Assembly: GCA_028717985.1 (NCBI GenBank)
Contig: JAQUMS010000004.1
Location: forward strand, 1 to 16,882
Direction: 5' to 3'
DNA from: Candidatus Omnitrophota bacterium
Lineage (GTDB): Bacteria > Omnitrophota > Gorgyraeia > Gygaellales > Profunditerraquicolaceae
DNA length: 16,882 bases
The notes under the pieces are model-generated. The model was not told the origin of the DNA. It did not search any database and worked only from the letters and a program-made list of their open reading frames with translations. The position numbers and the translations under genes are program-made. Within the stretch, counting starts at the first letter, position 1. Each line of letters begins with the position of its first letter. Positions 6,544 to 12,524 of this stretch are shown here, one piece after another.

Positions 6544-8478
6544 TTATATTTCCTCTTCTTTATGATGCGTCTGATAGTGACTTATAATGGTAGTCGCTAT
6601 TTTTGACGGAACATGTTCATAATGCGAAACCTTCATTGTATAACTGCCCCTGCCCTGCGTCATCGAGCGTAAATCATTCCCATACGTAAACATCTCGGAC
6701 ATAGGAACAACCGCCTTTACTATTTGAAGTTTTCCCCGGGCCTCCATGCCTACGGTTCTGCCTCTCCGGGAATTCAAGTCTCCTGAAATTGCTCCAAGAA
6801 ATTCTTCAGGGATTGCGATTTCAACGTTCATGATCGGTTCTAAAAGAACGGGCCCGGCCTCCATAACCGCCTTGCGTAATGCCAAACGTGCCGCGATCTG
6901 AAAAGCCATATCCGAAGAATCAACATCATGGTACGAACCGTCATACAAGGTAACTTGTAAATTCACCATTGGATATCCGGCTACGATACCCTCCGCCATT
7001 GTATTTTTTATCCCTTTTTCTACGGAAGGAATAAAGTTTTTCGGAATGGCGCCGCCAAAAACCTTGTCAACGAATTCAAAATGCTTTTCTTCGCTTAACG
7101 GGCTGATTTCAATCCAAACATCACCGTACTGCCCCCGTCCGCCGGATTGGCGCTTAAATTTCCCCTGGGCCTTCACGGTCTTGGTGATACTTTCCCTGTA
7201 GGGAACTTTCGGCGTCCCCAGATCAACCTCAACATTAAACCTCTTTTTAAGCCGGGCAATCATAACATGAAGATGCAAATCCCCCAGCCCGGAAACTACC
7301 ATTTCTTTTGTCTCCGGATCAACCTTGACCCGGAACGTAGGATCTTCAGCGGTTAACTTATGTAATGCCTGAGAAATCTTTTCTTCATCCTGACGGGAAT
7401 GAGGACGCACTGACGCGGAAATCATAGCTTCAGGAAATTCAGGCTGCTGAAATACCACCGGATGGGCGTGATCACACAATGTATCACCGGTATGTGTGAT
7501 CTTTAATTTCGGGATCGCGATGATGTCTCCGCACGAAGCCGCATCAAGGGAACGCTGTTCTTTACCCTGTAAAAAAAACAAATGGCCGATACGTTCACTA
7601 TCACTCCTGGAAATATTATAAAACTGAGTGTTCGCCGTTAAGGTCCCGGAAAAAATCCGTGCCATGGATAATTGCCCGACATACGGGTCAACGATTGATT
7701 TAAAAACCAAGGCCGAAAACGGCGAAGAATCACTGAATTCAACGCATCCTTCCTGCATCTTAACCGGCGGCCTTTCAAGAGGGGAAGCAAAGTATTGCTG
7801 AACAACATCTAATAATTCGTCAATTCCTTTATCCTGAAGCGCCGAACCGAAAATAATCGGAAATAGCTTTGCGGCGGCAATAGCTTTATGCATGCCCGAA
7901 CCGATATCTTCCGCGGAAAGATTACCCGTGCTTAAATATTTCTCAAGGAGAACATCGTCACTCTCGGCAATCACTTCAGTCAACGCGTCCCCGTTGTCCA
8001 AACCAAGAGGTATGGCTTTTTTAGAAAGAACGGTTCTCAACTCGTCGATAATTTTTTCTGTATCAACGCCTTCTTTATCGGTTTTATTAACAAAAATTAT
8101 CCGGGGGATATTTGCTTCTTCGAGCAAAGACCAGGCTCTTTCTGTTCCGACTTCCACGCCAGACGCGGAATCCACTACTACAATAGCGTTATCAACAGCC
8201 TGGATACCGGCTATAACTTCACCGTAAAAATCAAGATAACCCGGAGTATCAATCAATTGCATACGGATAGTATGCCAATTACACGACATAAAACTGTCGC
8301 CGATTGAACTCTTACGCTCTATTTCATCCCAATTATAATCGCTTACCGTGTTCCCTTCAAGCGTTGAACCTTTACGGGCAATCGCGCCGCAATGGAAGAG
8401 AATACTTTCCGCAAGACTTGTTTTTCCCGATTGGGCGTGGCCTAATAAAACAATAGTGCGCTTGTTCTTCACATCCAT
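6544..8478 (-). CDS. Elongation factor G-like translational GTPase (EF-G paralogue)
   Basis: EF-G catalyses ribosomal translocation; shorter paralogues of this type have varied or unknown roles. The 644-residue protein has G1 GHAQSGKT (13-20), G3 DTPG (77-80) and G4 NKTD (131-134), where canonical EF-G usually has NKMD. Domain II, domain III (EDPTFRVKVDPETKEM), domain IV (SGGRGQYGDVWIEI and DGSYHDVDSSDMAF, including the tip His) and domain V (GDLNSRRGRTVGME) are present in order. It is about 50 residues shorter than canonical EF-G, most simply by reduction of the G domain insert. Switch I reads ERKSSIGDSF rather than the usual RGITI. The start ATG is preceded by AAGGAG with eight bases spacing. 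It heads a probable operon with its own promoter at 8704-8732. No tufA, rpsL or rpsG neighbours are present, which argues against this being the housekeeping fusA. Confidence 0.92.
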   Translation of the reverse strand: MDVKNKRTIVLLGHAQSGKTSLAESILFHCGAIARKGSTLEGNTVSDYNWDEIERKSSIGDSFMSCNWHTIRMQLIDTPGYLDFYGEVIAGIQAVDNAIVVVDSASGVEVGTERAWSLLEEANIPRIIFVNKTDKEGVDTEKIIDELRTVLSKKAIPLGLDNGDALTEVIAESDDVLLEKYLSTGNLSAEDIGSGMHKAIAAAKLFPIIFGSALQDKGIDELLDVVQQYFASPLERPPVKMQEGCVEFSDSSPFSALVFKSIVDPYVGQLSMARIFSGTLTANTQFYNISRSDSERIGHLFFLQGKEQRSLDAASCGDIIAIPKLKITHTGDTLCDHAHPVVFQQPEFPEAMISASVRPHSRQDEEKISQALHKLTAEDPTFRVKVDPETKEMVVSGLGDLHLHVMIARLKKRFNVEVDLGTPKVPYRESITKTVKAQGKFKRQSGGRGQYGDVWIEISPLSEEKHFEFVDKVFGGAIPKNFIPSVEKGIKNTMAEGIVAGYPMVNLQVTLYDGSYHDVDSSDMAFQIAARLALRKAVMEAGPVLLEPIMNVEIAIPEEFLGAISGDLNSRRGRTVGMEARGKLQIVKAVVPMSEMFTYGNDLRSMTQGRGSYTMKVSHYEHVPSKIATTIISHYQTHHKEEEI

Positions 8479-8498
8479 AGTTTCGCTCCTTGATAAAC

Positions 8499-8514
8499 CT
8501 GCCGGCAGGCAGGA
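8499..8514. repeat. GC-rich palindromic short repeat CCTGCCGGCAGGCAGG
   Basis: CCTGCCGGCAGG is a perfect 12-bp palindrome followed by another CAGG. It lies 21 bases upstream of the EF-G-like start codon, in the 5' leader. Palindromes of this sequence are often dispersed through genomes of uncultivated bacteria; only one copy is in this window, so dispersal here is not shown. Confidence 0.55.
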
Positions 8515-8630
8515 ATTACCCCCAAAACTTATTCCGTTAATACCATTCGATTTTCGGAATATTTAAAGCAAAGGGTAGATTTTCTTCGCAGAAAACCTGG
8601 TCGACGGAACCTTTTCTATGTGTAGTATGC

Positions 8631-8660
8631 CTTTTTTCTCCCCAGAACAAGGAGAAAAAG
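8631..8660 (-). promoter_or_regulatory. Leader hairpin upstream of the EF-G-like gene
   Basis: CTTTTTCTCC and GGAGAAAAAAG pair around a nine-base loop, with one bulged base. A second small hairpin, CATGT-AAAA-ACATG, sits at 8670-8683. Both fall in the roughly 220-nt leader predicted between the promoter at 8704-8732 and the start codon at 8478. No known riboswitch class is recognised; the leader could regulate translation or simply be structured. Confidence 0.45.
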
Positions 8661-8703
8661 ACGTGAGAACATGTTTTTACATGCGCATAGCTCTAATTAT
8701 TTG

Positions 8704-8732
8704 ATTATATAACGCCTCACTAAGAGGGTCAA
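8704..8732 (-). promoter_or_regulatory. Sigma70-type promoter for the EF-G-like operon
   Basis: On the minus strand a -35 box TTGACC (8732-8727) is followed by exactly 17 bases and a perfect -10 box TATAAT (8709-8704). Transcription should begin near 8697, leaving a leader of about 220 nt before ATG 8478. It lies immediately after a terminator, which is the expected arrangement for a new transcription unit. Confidence 0.82.
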
Positions 8733-8736
8733 GCAT

Positions 8737-8771
8737 AAAAACTGCCCACACCGAATAACATCTTGTGGCAG
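8737..8771 (-). terminator. Intrinsic terminator just upstream of the EF-G-like promoter
   Basis: In the minus direction CTGCCACA (8771-8764) pairs with TGTGGGCAG (8750-8742), with one bulged G, and the stem is followed by five T residues at 8741-8737. It is the second terminator after kamA and insulates the next promoter, or ends a short transcript covering the 44-bp repeats. Confidence 0.65.
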
Positions 8772-8820
8772 AAAGGGTTTAAATCCTAAAAACAGTCCTT
8801 ATTTCTATAAAATATCACGC

Positions 8821-8938
8821 GTGTGCTTTCTCTAAGCGACACCTTGTTTACAAGGATGAAACAAGTGTGCTTTCTCTAAGCGACACCTTGTTTACAAGGA
8901 TGAAACAAGTGTGCTTTCTCTAAGCGAGACCTTGTGCA
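8821..8938. repeat. 44-bp tandem repeat, two full copies and a partial third
   Basis: Identical 44-bp units occupy 8821-8864 and 8865-8908. A third copy starts at 8909 and diverges after about 27 bases. Each unit contains the inverted repeat CCTTGT-TT-ACAAGG and a second potential hairpin, GTGT-GCTT pairing with AAGC-ACAC with a bulged C. The array lies between two terminators (8947-8977 and 8737-8771) and contains no credible reading frame. There are no variable spacers, so it is not a CRISPR array. Confidence 0.92.
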
Positions 8939-8946
8939 TAATGACA

Positions 8947-8977
8947 AAGCCCGTTAGAAGAATATTCTAACGGGCTT
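8947..8977 (-). terminator. Terminator of the ATP-grasp/kamA unit
   Basis: A perfect 13-bp inverted repeat, arms AAGCCCGTTAGAA and TTCTAACGGGCTT, encloses a five-base loop. It begins 30 bases after the kamA stop. In the minus direction it is followed by only a short T-rich run (TTTGTCATT), so termination may be partial, but stem strength and position fit a transcription terminator. Confidence 0.8.
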
Positions 8978-9007
8978 ATGGATAAACACTCCCAGCTCTT
9001 AAATACT

Positions 9008-10189
9008 TTATTCCAAATATGTAAACACCTTATTCTCATAGTTGCGTAAAACATACTTCCCTTTTGTCTGGGAAATAATGTAATTAGGATTTACGGGGAT
9101 TTTCCCTCCGCCCCCGGGGGCATCAATAACATATGTCGGAACAGCATACCCTGAAGTATACCCGCGTAATTTTTCTATAATATTAATCCCTTCTTTTACG
9201 GAGGTACGAAAATGCTGAGTCCCCCGGACAAGGTCACACTGATAAATATAATAGGGCCTCACGCGAATTTTCAATAAATCATGCACAAGCTTCCTCATAA
9301 TACACGGACGGTCATTAATTCCTTTTAGCAAAACCGTCTGACTCCCTAAAGGGAAACCCGCGTCTGCCAGCATTTCACAGGCAATTCTCGTGCGTTTAGT
9401 GATTTCCTTAGGATGATTAAAATGGATACTGATCCAAATCGGACCTGATTTTTTAAGGGTAGAAATCAACCGTTCGGTTATACGCTGAGGAAGAGTTACC
9501 GGAATACGGGTACCTATCCTTAAAAATTCGACATGGGGAATAGCCCTTATTTTTTTCAACAAATCCCCAAGAACTTCATCCTCATACGTAAACGGGTCTC
9601 CGCCTGAAATCAGGACATCGCGGATCTTTTTATTTGAGCGGATATAATCCAAGGCGGCATCCCATCGATTCGCGTTAGTATCGCTGTTTGCTTCATCACC
9701 AACCAGCCTGCGGCGGGTACAATGACGGCAATACATCGCGCATTGTTCCGTGGAAAGAAGCAAAACGCGATCCGGATACCGGTGAACAAGATGAGGCGCG
9801 GGAGAATCAGTATCTTCACCGCATGGATCAACCATTTCATGCGGGCCGACCTGAAATTCATACACCTCAGGAATTGCCTGCCTGCGAATCGGACAACTCG
9901 GATCATCACCATCCATAAGCGTAGCCCAATACGGAGTTATTGCCATAGCCATACGGCCTCTGGCGTTTTTAATCCCTTCTTCTTCTTCGGAAGTAAGCTT
10001 CACGATCTGGCTTATTTGTTCAAGTTTGGTAACACGGTGTTTCATCTGCCAATGCCAATCTTCCCAATCCAAAGGATTAACATCTTTGTATAAACTGATC
10101 TGCTGATAATCAAGAGATCTTCTGACGGGGCGTGAAATAATCTGGGATTCGGTTAAAAGCTTTTGGTTATCCGCGATTGTATTATCCAT
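9008..10189 (-). CDS. kamA: KamA-family radical SAM aminomutase, probably lysine 2,3-aminomutase type
   Basis: Family members move an amino group from C2 to C3 of an amino acid using an iron-sulfur cluster, SAM and PLP. The cluster motif is CAMYCRHC (Cys150, Cys154, Cys157). The PLP lysine is Lys363 in DAPGGGGKIP. The two acidic residues that hold the lysine side chain in characterised lysine 2,3-aminomutases are retained as Asp319 (YQCDL) and Asp356 (IDAPGG); in glutamate aminomutases these differ. L-lysine to beta-lysine is therefore the best prediction. At 393 residues it ends just after FTYLE and lacks the C-terminal Cys cluster that binds the interdimer zinc in clostridial enzymes, although the partner Cys271 remains. 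The ATG lies one base after the preceding stop, and its Shine-Dalgarno AAAGGAGGAG is embedded in the last codons of the upstream gene, so translation is coupled. EpmB-like action on EF-P is less likely given the full N-terminus. Confidence 0.93.
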   Translation of the reverse strand: MDNTIADNQKLLTESQIISRPVRRSLDYQQISLYKDVNPLDWEDWHWQMKHRVTKLEQISQIVKLTSEEEEGIKNARGRMAMAITPYWATLMDGDDPSCPIRRQAIPEVYEFQVGPHEMVDPCGEDTDSPAPHLVHRYPDRVLLLSTEQCAMYCRHCTRRRLVGDEANSDTNANRWDAALDYIRSNKKIRDVLISGGDPFTYEDEVLGDLLKKIRAIPHVEFLRIGTRIPVTLPQRITERLISTLKKSGPIWISIHFNHPKEITKRTRIACEMLADAGFPLGSQTVLLKGINDRPCIMRKLVHDLLKIRVRPYYIYQCDLVRGTQHFRTSVKEGINIIEKLRGYTSGYAVPTYVIDAPGGGGKIPVNPNYIISQTKGKYVLRNYENKVFTYLE

Positions 10190-10190
10190 T

Positions 10191-11189
10191 CTAGGCTCTC
10201 CTCCTTTTATGGGCGTTCATCAATACCGAATCGATAATATCTTCGTATTTCAAGCCGGCCGCATACGCCATAATAGGAAAGTTTGACGTTCTGGGATTGA
10301 GACCGGGCAGTGGATTTATTTCAAGCACATACGGAATATTCTCGTTGTTTAACCGTATATCGGTACGGGAAATATCATAACAGCCGATCGCGCGATGAGT
10401 TTTTAACGCGGTATCCTGGATCAGTTTTTCGGTAGCTTTATCCAGACGCGCGGGGCAATGAAACGTAGGAGTCAAACCCAAAGAATCATTACCTTGAAAT
10501 TCTTTCATTCTCCAGGAGTAAAAATATTCCCCGCTTTTACTGCACGAGGAAAAATCTATCTCTAAAATAGGCAGTACCGTGGTTTTACCATTCTCTAAAA
10601 TCCCGACGGTAAGTTCCTTGCCTTCAATAAACTCCTCCACAAGGGCGTCTTGTTCGTATGTTTTAATAACAACTTCCAACCTTTCACTGAGCTCTTTATG
10701 AGAATGCACAACATTGGTGACGCTGATACCCTTTGCCGAACCTTCACAGTTAGGTTTGATGATCAGAGGAAATTTCAAGGCGGGATCAAGTTTTTCTTTT
10801 CCCGTCAGAAAAAGCTGGGAATTCGGAGTAGGGATTTTTTCAGCACGCAGTATTTTCTTTGTTAATGTTTTGTTCAACGCTACCGCAAGAGATAATGTTC
10901 CGGACCCGGTATACGGGATATTCAGATAATCAAGAATCGCGGGAAGCTGCGCCTCTCTGAATTTCCCCCGCGTTCCTTCAGCGATATTAAATACCATATC
11001 AATACGGTTCTTTTTAAAATACCCAAAAAGGTCGGAACGCTCGGCATCCACAAACGACACGGTATGGCCTTTTATTTTTAACGCGTGGTCTATCGCGTCA
11101 ATAGTTTCCTGGGAATCAAATTCGGAGAAATAATCAGGAGGCTTTGAATCATCTTCTTTTTTTAAATTATACGCTATTGCTATATTCAT
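10191..11189 (-). CDS. D-Ala-D-Ala ligase-like ATP-grasp protein (second of tandem pair)
   Basis: ATP-grasp enzymes of this family activate a carboxylate as acyl phosphate and join it to an amine. The 332-residue protein has the expected three-domain layout: N-terminal domain, ATP-binding loops KPNCEGSAKGI (145-155) and VEEFIEGKE (184-192), then metal ligands Asp277, Glu290 and Asn292 in RTDIRL and LEINPLPGL. The Ddl substrate motif HG-x-x-GEDG is replaced by NIAEGTRGKFREAQLP (69-84), so the substrate is probably not D-alanine. It is clearly homologous to the gene before it (shared FNIxEGxxGxxRE and CPAR) but strongly diverged. It precedes kamA by one base and contributes kamA's Shine-Dalgarno site within its KRRR codons. 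A peptide or amide ligase acting on a KamA-derived beta-amino acid is inferred from context. No good Shine-Dalgarno site precedes its ATG. Confidence 0.88.
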   Translation of the reverse strand: MNIAIAYNLKKEDDSKPPDYFSEFDSQETIDAIDHALKIKGHTVSFVDAERSDLFGYFKKNRIDMVFNIAEGTRGKFREAQLPAILDYLNIPYTGSGTLSLAVALNKTLTKKILRAEKIPTPNSQLFLTGKEKLDPALKFPLIIKPNCEGSAKGISVTNVVHSHKELSERLEVVIKTYEQDALVEEFIEGKELTVGILENGKTTVLPILEIDFSSCSKSGEYFYSWRMKEFQGNDSLGLTPTFHCPARLDKATEKLIQDTALKTHRAIGCYDISRTDIRLNNENIPYVLEINPLPGLNPRTSNFPIMAYAAGLKYEDIIDSVLMNAHKRRRA

Positions 11190-11302
11190 GGTAATACGTT
11201 AAGCGGTCTATTCCGTCACGGTATCAACGGTATATACCCTCCCTTTGGTTTCGGATTTCAACCCGAAAAATTATCAACCGCGCGACAATAAATGTTTTTA
11301 GG

Positions 11303-12313
11303 TTAATTCAACAAACCTTTTCTTTTCATCGCGGTTCTTAAAATACGGCCAATCACTTCATTGTATGAAATGCCCAATGCTTTGGCCACAGACATAAAAA
11401 CATCCTCGCTCGATAAAGAAGGAAGAGGATTAATCTCCAGGACATACGGATTCCCTTCTTGGTCTACACGGAAATCAACTCTTCCGAAATCCAAACACTC
11501 AACCGTCCGATACGTTTTTATCGCAAGGTCGGAAATCTTTTTTTTCAGTTCGTCTTTGATGCGCGCGGGACACATATATTGCAGGTGATCCGACGTCACA
11601 TGCCCAAACGTATAAAATTTATCTCTCAACTTCAATTTACCGTCAATTTTAATTTGCACTATCGGCATTACCTCCGGAGGATCATTGCCTATTATCGCGA
11701 CTGTAAATTCTTCTCCGCTGATGAATTCCTCTACCAACGCCGGCTGTTTATATAACCGGACAATACGGTCAATCTGTTCTTTTAATTCTTCGATATTTTC
11801 AACCCGCGAAGACTGTGTCAGCCCTTTAGAAGAACCTTCAAAACGCGGTTTTACAAACATAGGAAATTTCATGTGGTCCATATCTAACATACTATCGGCG
11901 TCTTCCGGCTTGACTTCGAAAAATTTCGGTGTGGGAATATTTTCGGCAATAAATATTTTCTTGGCCATTACTTTATCAAGAGTAAGCCCCAGAGTTAAAG
12001 CGTCGGACCCCACAAAAGGAATACCCGCCATTTCTAGCAAAACAGGAACCTGGGATTCCCGGTTTCTGCCTTGAAGTCCTTCGGAAATATTAAAAACAAT
12101 ATCCACGTTATTCAGATTGCCGATATTTTCAAGCAGGTGGGAGACGTTGCCGATGCGTTTTACTAAAAAACCCTGTGATTCAATTGCGGAAGAAATAACA
12201 TCTATAGTGGAAGGGTGATCAAACTCCGCGTTCGCGTCCGGAGGATCATCGTCCTTGAATTCATAATCAGTTTTTAAATCGAATGTTAAACCTACGGTTT
12301 TATCGCTGTTCAC
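11303..12313 (-). CDS. D-Ala-D-Ala ligase-like ATP-grasp protein (first of tandem pair)
   Basis: This 336-residue protein belongs to the same ATP-grasp family as its downstream neighbour. ATP-binding loops are KPRFEGSSKGL (155-165) and VEEFISGEEF (194-203). Metal ligands are Asp280, Glu293 and Asn295 in GRVDFRV and LEINPLPSL. The first substrate motif is NISEGLQGRNRESQVP (75-90) in place of the Ddl HG-x-x-GEDG. The LPSL sequence has Ser where Ddl proteins, and its neighbour, have Gly at the substrate-binding loop, so the two copies probably differ in substrate. The start is GTG 12313, with GGGAG eight bases upstream. It follows a terminator hairpin whose T-tract ends only 30 bases before the start, so readthrough control of the whole unit is likely. 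True D-Ala-D-Ala ligase activity is unlikely but not excluded. Confidence 0.88.
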   Translation of the reverse strand: MNSDKTVGLTFDLKTDYEFKDDDPPDANAEFDHPSTIDVISSAIESQGFLVKRIGNVSHLLENIGNLNNVDIVFNISEGLQGRNRESQVPVLLEMAGIPFVGSDALTLGLTLDKVMAKKIFIAENIPTPKFFEVKPEDADSMLDMDHMKFPMFVKPRFEGSSKGLTQSSRVENIEELKEQIDRIVRLYKQPALVEEFISGEEFTVAIIGNDPPEVMPIVQIKIDGKLKLRDKFYTFGHVTSDHLQYMCPARIKDELKKKISDLAIKTYRTVECLDFGRVDFRVDQEGNPYVLEINPLPSLSSEDVFMSVAKALGISYNEVIGRILRTAMKRKGLLN

Positions 12314-12343
12314 TTTTTCACTCCCAAAGCATGCATATACTAT

Positions 12344-12373
12344 AAAAAAAGGCTCTTTCTCTTAAGAGCCTTT
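12344..12373 (-). terminator. Intrinsic terminator in the leader of the ATP-grasp/kamA unit
   Basis: In the minus direction AAAGGCTCTT (12373-12364) pairs perfectly with AAGAGCCTTT (12357-12348) around a six-base loop, followed by seven T residues. It is a textbook rho-independent terminator. It lies downstream of a promoter and only 30 bases before GTG 12313, so it either ends UPF0280 and leader transcripts or acts as an attenuator for the downstream genes. Confidence 0.88.
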
Positions 12374-12482
12374 AATCAGTGCGTTTATTTCATTCCCTTT
12401 TTCTTCCTCCCAATCCAGTAAGGATGGGCCTTCTTAACCCGCCATGGGAAGCCTTAAGAATCGCCCCTATATATTGTATTTG
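12374..12482 (-). ncRNA. Candidate structured leader RNA or small RNA upstream of the ATP-grasp/kamA unit
   Basis: From the predicted start near 12482, the minus-strand transcript can form at least two stems before the terminator. One pairs TTCTTAA (12460-12454) with TTAAGAA (12437-12431), enclosing CCC-ATGGC-GGG. The other pairs CCCATCC with GGATTGGG around TTACT (12428-12409), with one bulge. A purine-rich stretch with GGAGG follows, and then a two-codon reading frame ATG-AAA-TAA at 12393-12385. I recognise no known riboswitch, T-box, SRP or 6S RNA. The arrangement of promoter, folded RNA, terminator and gene start resembles an attenuator or riboswitch; a free-standing small RNA is the alternative. 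Confidence 0.5.
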
Positions 12483-12488
12483 GCTGTA

Positions 12489-12517
12489 AATTTACCACAA
12501 TATATTTGCCTTGTCAA
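12489..12517 (-). promoter_or_regulatory. Sigma70-type promoter for the ATP-grasp/kamA unit
   Basis: A perfect -35 box TTGACA (12517-12512) is followed by 17 bases and TAAATT (12494-12489), a -10 box with two differences from consensus. A second possible -10, TACAAT, lies about 20 bases further down behind a weaker TTGTGG. The promoter starts eight bases after the UPF0280 stop codon. Confidence 0.65.
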
Positions 12518-12524
12518 GAGTTTT

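Noticed and set aside
6544..8478. Naming the EF-G-like gene fusA
   Set aside because: Its length, switch I and lack of ribosomal protein neighbours point to a paralogue.
8821..8938. Possible CRISPR array
   Set aside because: The 44-bp units are directly adjacent and identical throughout, with no variable spacers, only two full copies and no cas gene.
9610..9912. 100-residue minus-strand frame inside kamA
   Set aside because: It overlaps the radical SAM core in another phase and has no start signal or family resemblance.
10191..12313. Naming both ATP-grasp genes ddl
   Set aside because: The D-alanine-binding signature is missing from both and the context is a KamA enzyme, not cell-wall genes.
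12374..12482. Lysine riboswitch, T-box, SRP RNA or 6S RNA in the leader
   Set aside because: The conserved segments of these RNAs are not found, and the ends do not pair as 6S RNA would require. It is kept only as an unclassified structured leader.
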